Of a DNA stretch of 41,114 nucleotides, positions 20,834-27,816 are shown one piece after another. The notes below the pieces were generated by a model. That model searched no databases, was not told where the DNA came from, and saw only the letters and a program-made list of their open reading frames with translations. Positions within the stretch are counted from its first letter, which is position 1; each line of letters begins with the position of its first letter. The DNA is taken from positions 1 to 41,114 of the forward strand of contig JAGVWL010000036.1 of NCBI GenBank assembly GCA_018304285.1, read 5' to 3'. Origin of the DNA: Microcaldota archaeon. GTDB lineage: Archaea; Micrarchaeota; Micrarchaeia; Norongarragalinales; Norongarragalinaceae. Position numbers and translations under genes: made by a program.

Positions 20834-20905
20834 GGGCTCGTAGTCGAATGGTAAGACGATCGCTTGACGTGCGATAGATTCGGGGTTCGATTCCCTGCGG
20901 GCCCA
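20834..20905 (+). tRNA. tRNA-Val (anticodon GAC)
   Basis: A 72-nt cloverleaf without intron: acceptor GGGCTCG/CGGGCCC (one G-T pair), discriminator A, anticodon stem ATCGC/GCGAT with loop TTGACGT (anticodon GAC, Val), and T arm CGGGG-TTCGATT-CCCTG. No CCA is encoded. No TATA box lies at the normal position because a 30-nt hairpin element directly abuts the 5' end; the nearest candidate is GTTTTATTG at 20762-20770, about 65 nt upstream, which would give a long 5' leader for RNase P to remove. Confidence 0.95.
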
Positions 20906-20920
20906 CTCGATTTTATCATC

Positions 20921-21220
20921 TCATTTGTTAGTCCCGTAATACTTGACCTGCCCCAATAGCAACGCGGTTGTGAAGAGCAGGTACGTCAATAAAAACGCGG
21001 CATCCGTAAGCATGAACCCCAAGTCAACAAGGTTCTTTTCTTCCGAAACCCGCAAGCCGAAACCGGCGAAAAACAACTGCAAGATGAACGACAGGCTGGC
21101 GAGAATTAATCTGCCGTTTTTCACTCCGAGCCCAGCCATGAACTTGTGGACAATCAAAATGAAAATTCCCGATATGCCGATTCCGGCTACGAGAAATTGC
21201 AATGCCGCAGTTAAACTCAT
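20921..21220 (-). CDS. Small integral membrane protein, 99 aa
   Basis: Three hydrophobic stretches are visible: residues about 5-25 (ALQFLVAGIGISGIFILIV), 37-55 (RLILASLSFILQLFFAGF) and 68-90 (MLTDAAFLLTYLLFTTALLL), separated by short polar loops (VSEEKNLVD). I do not recognise the family and see no catalytic motif. ATG 21220 has no RBS, but the minus-strand box GAATTAAAAGTC (about 21240-21251) is 25-26 nt upstream, indicating a leaderless transcript. It ends 16 nt after tRNA-Val in convergent orientation. The codon pattern matches its neighbours. Confidence 0.7.
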   Translation of the reverse strand: MSLTAALQFLVAGIGISGIFILIVHKFMAGLGVKNGRLILASLSFILQLFFAGFGLRVSEEKNLVDLGFMLTDAAFLLTYLLFTTALLLGQVKYYGTNK

Positions 21221-21312
21221 ATGTGAATTTTGCCGAGCGGACTTTTAATTCCGTTGCGAAATATTTCAAAAAATTTAGAAATATTTTCGTCCATTACTGC
21301 TTTTGGCGGCAT

Positions 21313-21471
21313 TCATTCTTCTTCCGCGAATTTCTTGATTTCATCGAAGTTTTCCACGATCAGCTTCGCCTTCTTCTTGCCGAAGCTGAACGGAAACCTT
21401 CCGTCCTGCTCCCCGTCCCCCTTCAAGACGATGAGCTTGTTTCCCTTGTATTCCCCGAATTCCACAGCCAT
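21313..21471 (-). CDS. Small protein, 52 aa, unknown
   Basis: ATG 21471 (minus strand) follows RBS GAGGTGCT, and TGA is at 21313. The product starts MAVEFGEYKGNKLIVLKGD, has a middle segment FPFSFGKKKAKLIVENFDEI and ends KKFAEEE. The pattern of two short strands (EFGEYKGNKLIVL; RFPFSFGKKKAKLIV) and a charged helix looks like a compact beta-beta-alpha domain. There is no membrane segment or cysteine. It lies 19 nt after the HIT gene on the same strand and is probably cotranslated with it. I cannot name a function with confidence. Confidence 0.7.
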   Translation of the reverse strand: MAVEFGEYKGNKLIVLKGDGEQDGRFPFSFGKKKAKLIVENFDEIKKFAEEE

Positions 21472-21490
21472 TTTTCAGCACCTCTAGTTT

Positions 21491-21934
21491 TCAAAGTTTC
21501 TTTTGTTTTCCAACAATCTTTTGTGCGAGCGAATCTAAATCCTTTTGCCCCGGCTCTTTCCGCATTTCCGTTTCCCTCACGCCCACGTTCTTGAACAACT
21601 GGTCCCAGCTTTTCCGCGGCAAAAGGTGAAAGTGCACGTGTTCTTTTGCTAACCGCGTCTCGGGAACGAAAGGCCTGTAGTGCTGGCGCAAGTCCACTCC
21701 CCCGCAAGGCAGGTTTTTCAGCAAAAGCCGTTCCGTGTCGACGATGAGGTCGAAAACCGAGTGCAGCTCTTCTTTGTTGAAATCCCACAGCGCCTTGTGG
21801 TGGGTTTTGGGAATGACGAGCGTGTGGCCTTCCATGATTGGGAAAGCGTCTAGAATGGCGATGGCGTTTTTGTTTTCGCCGAGCTTTGCGCTGTGCGCCT
21901 TGCCTTCGGCAATGCTGCAGAAAACGCACTCCAT
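21491..21934 (-). CDS. HIT-family nucleotide hydrolase/transferase
   Basis: The product is 147 aa. The N-terminus MECVFCSIAEGK matches the CxFC start of HIT proteins, followed by AILDAFPIMEGHTLVIPKTH and, near residue 110, the histidine triad HVHFHLLPR. The middle His is the nucleophile in this family, which acts on nucleoside phosphoramidates or dinucleoside polyphosphates. A basic, Gln/Lys-rich tail ends the protein. ATG 21934 is preferred, with GGTGGGGAG just upstream; the GTG at 21946 lies inside that RBS. It is followed by the 52-aa gene and preceded by tRNA-Ala on the same strand. Confidence 0.9.
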   Translation of the reverse strand: MECVFCSIAEGKAHSAKLGENKNAIAILDAFPIMEGHTLVIPKTHHKALWDFNKEELHSVFDLIVDTERLLLKNLPCGGVDLRQHYRPFVPETRLAKEHVHFHLLPRKSWDQLFKNVGVRETEMRKEPGQKDLDSLAQKIVGKQKKL

Positions 21935-21975
21935 TCTTCTCCCCACCGTTTTCTCTCCGCAAACTTTTCTTTACT

Positions 21976-22006
21976 TAATTTTTCTTTTTGCGAAAAAGAA
22001 AAATTA
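21976..22006 (-). repeat. tRNA-linked hairpin element, copy 1 (after tRNA-Ala)
   Basis: Arms of 14 nt (21976-21989 and 21993-22006) pair perfectly around a GCG loop. It starts 1 nt beyond the tRNA-Ala 3' end. The wider shared unit, 21964-22005 on the plus strand, is about 90% identical to 22057-22093 in the intron of the same tRNA. On the minus strand the first arm contains T5-C-T5, which could also stop transcription. Confidence 0.75.
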
Positions 22007-22043
22007 GTGGACTCGGCGGGATTTGAACCCGCAGCCTCATGCA

Positions 22044-22096
22044 TTACGGTTGGAACCTTTCTTTACTGAATTTTTCTTTTGCAAAGAAAAATTCCT
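22044..22096 (-). other. tRNA-Ala intron, irregular BHB, filled by hairpin element copy 2
   Basis: The intron follows nucleotide 37. Outer helix CATGC/GCATG and central helix ATGG/CCGT (one wobble) are present, with 3-nt bulges CAA and AAT, but the inner helix (GGAA/TTCC) is offset by two extra bases, so it is a relaxed BHB. Most of the intron is a perfect 12-bp hairpin (22068-22079 with 22083-22094, TGC loop). Confidence 0.8.
22068..22094 (-). repeat. tRNA-linked hairpin element, copy 2 (inside tRNA-Ala intron)
   Basis: GAATTTTTCTTT and AAAGAAAAATTC pair perfectly around a 3-nt loop. With its leader (from 22057) it aligns with copy 1 next to the same tRNA, allowing one short gap. Confidence 0.75.
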
Positions 22097-22188
22097 TGCC
22101 ATGCATGCGATCTGCCGTTGATCTACGAGCCCGTTCGGTAAATAGTTCTGTGGCTAGTCTTTTAAATCGCTTTTCGAGAAGCGGGCGT

Positions 22189-22419
22189 TCAGCTTGACGC
22201 GGGGGAAATGAAGACTACCGTGTCGCCGCGGAGCAGGACCGTGCCCAGTTTGCGTTTGAGCTCGCCGTTCTTGAGTTCTTCGGCGTTATCCAAAACGATG
22301 TTCATGTGAATGTCGAAGCTCGCTAAAACCCCGCGCACTTCAACTTCGCCCTTGAGCTTCACGAGAACATTGTTGTTCAAAGCGTTGTTTAACACGTCAA
22401 AAGGACGCTTTTCAGCCAA
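22189..22419 (-). CDS. Sm-like archaeal protein (LSm/SmAP)
   Basis: The product is 76 aa. MAEKRPFDVLNNAL is the typical N-terminal helix. Sm1 spans VLVKLKGEVEVRGVLASFDIHMNIVLDNAEE (about residues 19-49), with the D-x-H-M-N-(I/V)-V-L core, and Sm2 is LGTVLLRGDTVVFI with the family's (L/I)RGD(T/N)V. These proteins form rings that bind U-rich RNA. I chose TTG 22419: AGAGGTGGG lies just upstream, whereas the GTG at 22428 is part of that RBS and adds three residues not expected in the family. It lies between tRNA-Ala and the minD operon, all on the minus strand. Confidence 0.94.
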   Translation of the reverse strand: MAEKRPFDVLNNALNNNVLVKLKGEVEVRGVLASFDIHMNIVLDNAEELKNGELKRKLGTVLLRGDTVVFISPASS

Positions 22420-22515
22420 AAAACCCACCTCTGTTTAAAAAAAACTATTAATGCAATGCGCATTTGTTTTTAACCGTTTTGCTGAATGCGTTGGGCGCGC
22501 GCCGGGAATGCAAAA

Positions 22516-23295
22516 TTATTTTTTTCCGAAAAGGTTTTTGAAAAACCCGACGATCCCCGCGAGAAAGCCCCGCTTTTCCGTCGGCGCTTGCATTTGCTCG
22601 CCGGTTATTTGCGTTGCCAGGCTCCTGAGCGCGCGCGCGAAATTGCTCGAAGGCGCGGAGAGCACGACCGGCTTTTGCAGTGCTGAAGCCCTGCGCACTT
22701 CCAAATCTTCCGGCAGCACGCCGAGGTTTTTGAGCTTGAGTATGGTTTCAAGCTCGCGCGGCTTTATTTCGTTCTTTTCGCCCAAAACCATGTTGAGCAC
22801 GAAGCCGTTGATTTTCACGTTGTTTTTCTCGGCGAGAATCTGCACTTTCAAGGCGTCGGCGAGGGAAATGGGCTCGGGAGTGATGACTAAAACCATTTCT
22901 TTTGCGGACGTGATTGCCGCGAGGGCGTCGGGCCCCAAGCCCGGCGGGCAGTCTATCAAAACGTAATCGTAAATTTCTTCCAGGCGCTTGACCGCCTTCT
23001 TGAGCACGGAATAATTCAGGTTGTCGCTTTCGGCCGAAATGCTCGCGGGCACGTACTTCATTCCCGCAGGCCCTTCGTAAACCGCTTCGGTAATCACGTT
23101 TTCCTCGCGCAGGACGTTGTTGAGCGAAATGGGCGTCTTGTCCACGCCAATCATCAGCCCGATGTTCGCCATTTGCACGTCGGCGTCGACGATTACGACT
23201 TTCTTTCCCGCTTGCGCCAAGAGCAAGCTCAAGTTTAGGGTGATGGTGCTTTTGCCCACTCCCCCTTTTCCCGATGCGAATACCAAGCTCGTCAT
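22516..23295 (-). CDS. minD: MinD/ParA-family ATPase
   Basis: The product is 259 aa. The deviant Walker A KGGVGKST is at residues 10-17, preceded by LVFASG; the switch region VVIVDADVQMANIG and Walker B-like VLIDCPPGLG follow, then LVITPEPISLADALKV. The C-terminus GFLAGIVGFFKNLFGKK is amphipathic and basic, as in the membrane-targeting helix of MinD. Such ATPases dimerise on ATP and position partners on the membrane or nucleoid. Its ATG overlaps the TGA of the upstream gene (23292-23295), so it is translationally coupled to the unknown protein. No MinE or MinC partner is visible, as is normal in archaea. Confidence 0.9.
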   Translation of the reverse strand: MTSLVFASGKGGVGKSTITLNLSLLLAQAGKKVVIVDADVQMANIGLMIGVDKTPISLNNVLREENVITEAVYEGPAGMKYVPASISAESDNLNYSVLKKAVKRLEEIYDYVLIDCPPGLGPDALAAITSAKEMVLVITPEPISLADALKVQILAEKNNVKINGFVLNMVLGEKNEIKPRELETILKLKNLGVLPEDLEVRRASALQKPVVLSAPSSNFARALRSLATQITGEQMQAPTEKRGFLAGIVGFFKNLFGKK

Positions 23296-23795
23296 TGTGC
23301 CTCGAGTCCTCCCATTCCGTATTTCTTGAGCAAGTCTTCCCTGCTTTCGCTTTTTTCTTTCGGCTGTTGCGAGACAACCTCTTGTTCGAATATCGGCGAG
23401 AATTCTTTTATGCTGACTCCTTCCATTTGTTTCTGGTCGGGCACGTAAATCATTTTTTCATTGACCGCCAAAACCAGCTCAACTTGTTCGGGCGTCAGTT
23501 CCACGACGTCCATCGTTCCTATTGCCGCGGCAGCTGCGTTCAAAACGCGCTGGAACGCCTGCGCGCCCTGCATTTCCTTCGCGTGCTTGAAATATTCGTA
23601 AGCGCAGCCCACGATTTTACCGGAATCAAGCAGAACCGTGCCTTCCTCGAAGCCGCCGGCGCCTTTGACGCACAACGCGACATACCCGCTGAAGTTTTTT
23701 TTCTGGAGCTGCACCAGCGCCTTAAGAAAATCGATGCTTCCCGCATCCACGTTCTTGCTCAGCATTTTTCCGGCAGGAAGGCTTACCATTCTCAT
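23292..23795 (-). CDS. Unknown archaeal protein, DUF2226/PATAN-like
   Basis: The product is 167 aa. It starts MRMVSLPAGKMLSKNVDAG, then DFLKALVQLQKKNFSGYVAL, GTVLLDSGKIVGCAYEY and a helical region ending in VVELTPEQVELVLAVNEK. The F-x-G-Y-(V/I)-x-L strand, followed by a 'G.(V/I)LL..GKIV.A.YE' strand pair, resembles archaeal DUF2226 and bacterial PATAN/DUF4388 domains, which are adaptor-like; this is recognition by pattern only. The C-terminus is charged and Gln-rich. Its ATG overlaps the stop of the NYN gene and its stop overlaps the minD start, so it is fixed in the middle of a coupled operon and probably physically linked with MinD function. Confidence 0.6.
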   Translation of the reverse strand: MRMVSLPAGKMLSKNVDAGSIDFLKALVQLQKKNFSGYVALCVKGAGGFEEGTVLLDSGKIVGCAYEYFKHAKEMQGAQAFQRVLNAAAAAIGTMDVVELTPEQVELVLAVNEKMIYVPDQKQMEGVSIKEFSPIFEQEVVSQQPKEKSESREDLLKKYGMGGLEAQ

Positions 23796-24250
23796 TCCCT
23801 CAAGTCGATTACTACGTCCGCAGTATTGCGCAACGCTGTTGAAAAGTCGGGCTCAAGGCCCACGACAATCGTTTCTTTCCCGTGCTCCTTTGCTTTGGCA
23901 AGCAAAGGCTTGAAGTCGCTGTCGCGCGATACGACCGCAATCACGTCTATCGTGTCGTTAAAAATCGCTTCGCTCGCTTCTACTGCAAGGGCAACGTCCA
24001 CGTCGCTCGGGACTATGGTGACGTCGAAACCCTGGTTTGTCACGGCTTCGATGAGCTTGTCCGACGCGTATTGGTCCAAAAGCACGCGCGCAATCTTGAT
24101 TTGCCCGTACTTCGACAGTTTTTTCTTGACTTTGTCTAAATCCACGCCCAGTTCCTTGCGCAGGATGTTAGGCCCGTCGACGAAGCACGCGATGTTTTTC
24201 TTGTGCTCCTTGTTCAGCGCTTCCTTCATCTTGTCGAAAAAACTAGCCAT
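23792..24250 (-). CDS. NYN-domain (PIN-like) protein, TIGR00288/LabA type
   Basis: The product is 152 aa. IACFVDGPNILRKE (about residues 21-34) contains the first catalytic-type Asp and Asn. Then come DVDVALAVEA, AVVSRDSDFKPLLAKAKEHG, and a C-terminal ETIVVG strand. This is the order of acidic residues in the NYN/LabA-like nuclease domain, expected to bind metal and cut RNA. ATG 24250 is used: GAAGGTG is about 9 nt upstream, and a TTG two codons earlier is too close. Its stop overlaps the next start (ATGA), and it begins 16 nt after the tatD stop, so the four genes from tatD to minD form one unit. Confidence 0.85.
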   Translation of the reverse strand: MASFFDKMKEALNKEHKKNIACFVDGPNILRKELGVDLDKVKKKLSKYGQIKIARVLLDQYASDKLIEAVTNQGFDVTIVPSDVDVALAVEASEAIFNDTIDVIAVVSRDSDFKPLLAKAKEHGKETIVVGLEPDFSTALRNTADVVIDLRE

Positions 24251-24266
24251 GAGCAAACACCTTCAC

Positions 24267-25010
24267 TCAAGCCTTCCCGGCTTTAGTGATTTTCTTGAAG
24301 TTTTCGTATATCGTTAGCTCCACTTCCTTTAAAGGCATTTTCCTTAATTCAGCCAGCCGCCCGTACGAAACCAAGACGTTGGAAGGCTCGTTCCTGTCCG
24401 GAGTGTTCAGGCCATACGGCGAGTCTGTTTCCAAAAGCATCCTGTCCAGCGGAGTGTTCCTGAAAATTTTCTTTTGCTCCTTGCTTTTGATTGTGGGAAT
24501 GCTCACGTACATCCCGCAATCTAACGCTTTGGTCAAAAGCTTGGGCTCGAGCCAGAAATGCAAAATGCGGGGCATGGTGTACGAACAAACGATGTCGATT
24601 ACTTGCGCTTCGGCGTCGCGCGTGTGCATTACCACCGGCTTGCCGAGCTTTTGCGCTAGCTCGAGTTGCGCGACGAACGCCTTTTCCTGCGCTTTGTGCT
24701 GCGCAGGGTCTTTGAAGTGGTGGAAGTCCATTCCTATCTCGCCGATGGCGATTGCTTGGCGTGCATTTTGTTCGATGAAAGCCAGTTCTTTTTCTATATC
24801 CGCGTTAGGCACGTCGTGGGGGCTCAAGCCTATTGCGGCGCGCAACGATTTGCCATGCAACGCCGTTTGCTCCAACGCTTTGGCGTTTCCCTCGATGTTG
24901 AAGCCCGTGTTTACCGCAAGCACGTTTTTTTCGAGCATCCGCTCGACTATCCTGATTATGCCTTTCGCGAAAGCGGGATGGTTCAAATGGCAGTGGAAAT
25001 CGATGAACAT
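24267..25010 (-). CDS. tatD: TatD-family metal-dependent hydrolase (DNase-like)
   Basis: The product is 247 aa. Motifs in order: FIDFHCHLN (metal His pair), AAIGLSPHD, AIGEIGMDFHH (catalytic Glu), VVMHTRDA, ILHFW, and LLETDSPYG (metal Asp). These define a TIM-barrel amidohydrolase of the TatD group, which includes 3'-5' DNases. The length is typical. ATG 25010 has no RBS; the minus-strand box GTTTTTAAAACG (about 25025-25036) is 20-25 nt upstream, so the operon mRNA is probably leaderless. It is first in the operon tatD, NYN, unknown, minD, and diverges from aIF5A. Cytoplasmic; the true substrate is not deducible. Confidence 0.88.
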   Translation of the reverse strand: MFIDFHCHLNHPAFAKGIIRIVERMLEKNVLAVNTGFNIEGNAKALEQTALHGKSLRAAIGLSPHDVPNADIEKELAFIEQNARQAIAIGEIGMDFHHFKDPAQHKAQEKAFVAQLELAQKLGKPVVMHTRDAEAQVIDIVCSYTMPRILHFWLEPKLLTKALDCGMYVSIPTIKSKEQKKIFRNTPLDRMLLETDSPYGLNTPDRNEPSNVLVSYGRLAELRKMPLKEVELTIYENFKKITKAGKA

Positions 25011-25059
25011 GCCTTTTTCACTCGTTTTAAAAACTTGTCGAACTAAATACTTCAGTCTG

Positions 25060-25068
25060 TTTATATTT
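25060..25068 (+). promoter_or_regulatory. TATA box for aIF5A
   Basis: TTTATATTT is centred about 33 nt before ATG 25097. The RBS AAGGGTGG is at 25081-25088. Confidence 0.6.
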
Positions 25069-25096
25069 GCTTTTTGGGAGAAGGGTGGTTCACAAC

Positions 25097-25501
25097 ATGG
25101 CTGGAGAAGTTATTTACGGTCAAATGGGCGACTTGAAAATCGGAAGGTTCGTCATCGTCGAAGGCGAACCCTGTAAAATCGTGAGCATGGACAAGAGCAA
25201 GCCCGGAAAGCACGGCGCCGCCAAAGTAAACGTCGTCGCAATGTCCCTGCTGTCGGGAAACAAGAAGACTCTCATGAAATCCAGCGACGCCGACGTAGAA
25301 ATTCCCGTCGTAACGCGCAAGAGAGCCCAAATCGTAAGCGCTGCCGGAACCAGCGCGCAGTTGATGGATTCCGAAACTTTTGAAGTGTTCGAAGTTCCCA
25401 TTCCAGAGGAAATGCAGAGCGACGTGGAAGTCGGAAAGGAAATCCAGTACATGGACGTCATGGGCAGACGGCTTTTGCTGAAAGTCAGCGGGGAAAGCTG
25501 A
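25097..25501 (+). CDS. eif5A: Translation factor aIF5A
   Basis: The product is 134 aa. MAGEVIYGQMGDLKIGRFV leads to the hypusine loop SKPGKHGAAK; Lys38 is the residue converted to hypusine (or deoxyhypusine) in this family. The second, OB-fold domain follows with VEIPVVTRKRAQIVS and ends VMGRRLLLKV. The factor assists peptide-bond formation at difficult sequences and needs deoxyhypusine synthase, not seen in this window. ATG 25097 with upstream AAGGGTGG is chosen; the ten-residue extension from 25067 lies over the TATA box. Two small hairpins with T/A runs at 25554-25583 follow the gene. Confidence 0.96.
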   Translation: MAGEVIYGQMGDLKIGRFVIVEGEPCKIVSMDKSKPGKHGAAKVNVVAMSLLSGNKKTLMKSSDADVEIPVVTRKRAQIVSAAGTSAQLMDSETFEVFEVPIPEEMQSDVEVGKEIQYMDVMGRRLLLKVSGES

Positions 25502-25553
25502 ACCCTTTTCTCACGCCAACCGCCTGTCCCCCGTGCTCGTTTCACCCCATTCG

Positions 25554-25583
25554 AGGCATGCGATGCCTTTTGCACTTGCAAAA
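25554..25583 (+). terminator. Double hairpin after aIF5A
   Basis: AGGCAT/ATGCCT with a GCG loop is followed by TTTT, immediately overlapping a second hairpin TTTTGC/GCAAAA with an ACTT loop. It lies about 50 nt after the stop codon. Confidence 0.4.
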
Positions 25584-25612
25584 AGCGCTGGGGGGTCTTT
25601 GTTCCCGAAAAC

Positions 25613-25726
25613 TCTTTTAAACCCCCGGAGGCATTAGAGTAGATGCCCTTGGCGTTAAGGGCGGGTCGTTTTCATTGCTGCGAAAAGCCTTTAGGCTCGT
25701 CGCGGTGTGTATAAGGTGCATCTAGG
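25613..25726 (+). promoter_or_regulatory. Promoter and leader of mcm, with possible 23-aa leader ORF
   Basis: TATA-like TCTTTTAAAC (25613-25622) lies about 26 nt before an ATG at 25643. That ATG opens a 23-codon frame (product starts MPLALRAGRFHCC) ending TAA 25712-25714. The RBS AAGGTG (25713-25718) then serves the GTG start of mcm at 25727. The rest of 25502-25726 shows no gene. Confidence 0.4.
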
Positions 25727-27758
25727 GTGGAAGAGGAAATACAGCAGTTCCAGGATTACTTTTCAACTTCCCTAAAGCAACAGCTTTACGACCTCGTCGG
25801 CTCGTACCCGCAGAAAAGGAGTTTGGACGTCGACTTGACCGTATTTTCACGCTCTAACCTCGATTTGGCCCAGGCGATTGCGGAAAAGCCCGACCACTAT
25901 TCGAAAGCGGCGGAAGAAGCGCTGCGCAAGAGCGTGGAAAGCTTCGGGCTGATGCCCGAAGGCTTCAAGCCCCGCGTGCGTTTTTACAATTTGCCCGAGA
26001 AAGAGGTTTTAGTCCAGTATTTGGGCGCCGAGCATTTGAACAAGCTCGTGCAAGTGCAGGGCGTGGTCAACCTCATTACCGACATCCGCCCGAAAATCCA
26101 GGTGGCGTTGTGGGAGTGCGCGTATTGCGAGCGCACGACGAAAAACTATCCCGACAACGCGGGGCTCAAGCCCCCGACGCTGTGCGGGCACTGCGGAAAG
26201 AAAGAATTCACACTTCTCGAGGCGACGAGCGATTTCGTCAACACGCAGTATGCGCAACTGCAGGATTTGCTCGAGCGCGTGCAAGGGTCTTCCACTCCCG
26301 CGCACGTCGACTTGTGGTTTGAAGACGATTTGACGAACGTAGTCCTTCCCGGAGAGACGATTACTGTGACGGGCGTGCTTAGGCTCATGCCGAGGATGGA
26401 GAAAGGGAAGGGGAAAAGCTCGATTTACGGAAAGGCTTTCGACGTAGTGTACGTGAAGAAAGAGGAAAAGGAATTCGAGGAAATCGAGATTTCCAAGGAA
26501 GAAGAGCAGAAGATAATCGAATTCTCGCGAAACCCGCGTGTGCGCGAGTTGATTCGCGACAGCATCGCGCCCAGCATTTACGGGCATTTCGAAGTCAAGC
26601 AGTCGATTGCAATGCAGTTGTTCGGCGGCACGCCGGACAAAGTGCTGCCTGACGGGAACAAAGTGCGCAGCGACATTCACGTTTTGCTTATCGGAGACCC
26701 GGGTGTCGCCAAATCGCAGTTGCTCAAGTTTACGGAAAACCTCGCGCCCAAGTGCATTTACGTCGACCGCTTCCGCGGAAAAAGACAAGGCGGGCGAAGG
26801 ATGGGTTTTGAAGGCCGGGGCGCTCGTGCTTGCAAGCGGAGGGCTTGTTGCTATAGACGAATTCGACAAGATGCAGGAGGAAGACCGCGCGAATATTCAC
26901 GAGGCGCTGGAACAGCAGCAAATCAGCATTGCGAAAGCCGGAATCGTCACAAGGTTTAAAGCGAAAACTTCGGTTCTTGCAGCAGCGAACCCCAAGTTCG
27001 GGCGTTTCGACCCCAACACTCCAATAGCAGAACAATTTGAAATTCCCGTGACTTTGCTGTCGCGTTTCGACTTGATTTTCACCATCCGCGATATCATCGA
27101 CGAGGGGCAGGACCGGCGCATGGCCACGCACATTCTCAGCGGGCTGAAATTCGCGGGAGAACGGAAAGCGGGAGTGAAGGTGGAGGAAGCGCAAACGCCT
27201 TCCAACTTGATTTCAACCGACTTGCTGCGAAAGTATATTGCATTCGCCCGCCGCAGCGTTTTCCCCCAGCTGACTCCAGACGCGACCGAGAGAATAAAAG
27301 ATTTTTACGTGCAATTGCGCGCGTTGGGCGCCAAGACGCAGACTTTCCCCGTAACGCCCAGGGATTTGGAGGGGTTGGTGCGCTTGGCTGAAGCGTCGGC
27401 GAAAATGCGGTTGAGCACGCAAGTGGAATTGCAGGACGCCGAGTATGCGATTGCCTTGAAAGACTTCGTATTGAATTTGGTTTTCGTGGACAAGGCGACG
27501 GGAAAAATCGATGCCGACGTGATTTTGACCGGAACGTCGAAAGCCAAGCGCGACAAGATTTTCACGATACTCAACATCGTGCGCGAGCTGCAGCGGGAGT
27601 TCGACATGGTCGAGACGCACGAAGTGCTCAAGCGTGCGACGGAACACGGGGTGGACGAGCAGGATGCGGTGAAGATAATCGACGAGTTGAAGACGAAGGG
27701 CGAATTGTATTCCCCGAAAGCCGGGTTCGTGAAAACCCCGTCAAAGGAATATGGCTAA
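25727..27758 (+). pseudogene. mcm: MCM replicative helicase, frame-disrupted with lost motif
   Basis: Two overlapping frames together encode one MCM of about 677 residues. The first (start GTG 25727, RBS AAGGTG) carries the N-terminal hexamerisation domain with zinc ligands WECAYC and CGHCGKK, then Walker A GDPGVAKSQ (about residue 323) and LAPKCIYV. The second continues with STASAEKDKAGEGWVLKAG, Walker B LVAIDEFDKM, sensor VLAAANPKFGRFD, the arginine finger LLSRFDLIF, and a C-terminal winged helix. The frame changes at about 26762-26768. Archaeal MCMs have S-G-K-G-S-(S/T)-x-x-G-L-T-A there; about ten residues of it are missing, so bases have been deleted, not just one base gained or lost. 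MCM is the replicative helicase, so a true null would need a second copy; an assembly fault is a serious alternative. Confidence 0.88.
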
Positions 27759-27789
27759 GTGGGAATTAGCTCGTTTTTTAAACTTCGTT

Positions 27790-27800
27790 CACTTAAAACT
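27790..27800 (+). promoter_or_regulatory. TATA box for the lipoprotein gene
   Basis: CACTTAAAACT lies about 22 nt before TTG 27817. CAGGTGG (27805-27811) would be the RBS. Confidence 0.4.
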
Positions 27801-27816
27801 TTTTCAGGTGGTTGTT

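Larger units (their letters stand above)
22008..22132 (-). tRNA. tRNA-Ala (anticodon GGC) with a 53-nt intron
   Basis: Minus-strand cloverleaf: acceptor GGGCTCG/CGAGTCC containing the G3-T70 pair that specifies alanine, discriminator A, D stem GATC/GATC, anticodon stem CATGC/GCATG, T arm GCGGG-TTCAAAT-CCCGC. After removing 22044-22096 the loop is ATGGCAT, with anticodon GGC (Ala). A TATA box GATTTAAAAGAC (minus strand, about 22162-22173) lies 30-40 nt upstream of the 5' end. The 3' end is followed after 1 nt by a long hairpin closely related to the one inside the intron. Confidence 0.93.

Noticed and set aside
21976..22006. Plain intrinsic terminator of tRNA-Ala
   Set aside because: A nearly identical hairpin lies inside the intron and a related one before tRNA-Val, where a terminator would make no sense; termination may be a side effect but does not explain the family.
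23274..24317. 347-codon plus-strand frame across three minus-strand genes
   Set aside because: It crosses the overlapping ends of well-supported genes (NYN, unknown, minD) and has no coding signature.
25727..27758. Programmed frameshift in mcm
   Set aside because: A conserved motif is missing at the junction, so simple recoding cannot restore a normal MCM; no slippery sequence is evident. A deletion or assembly error fits better.
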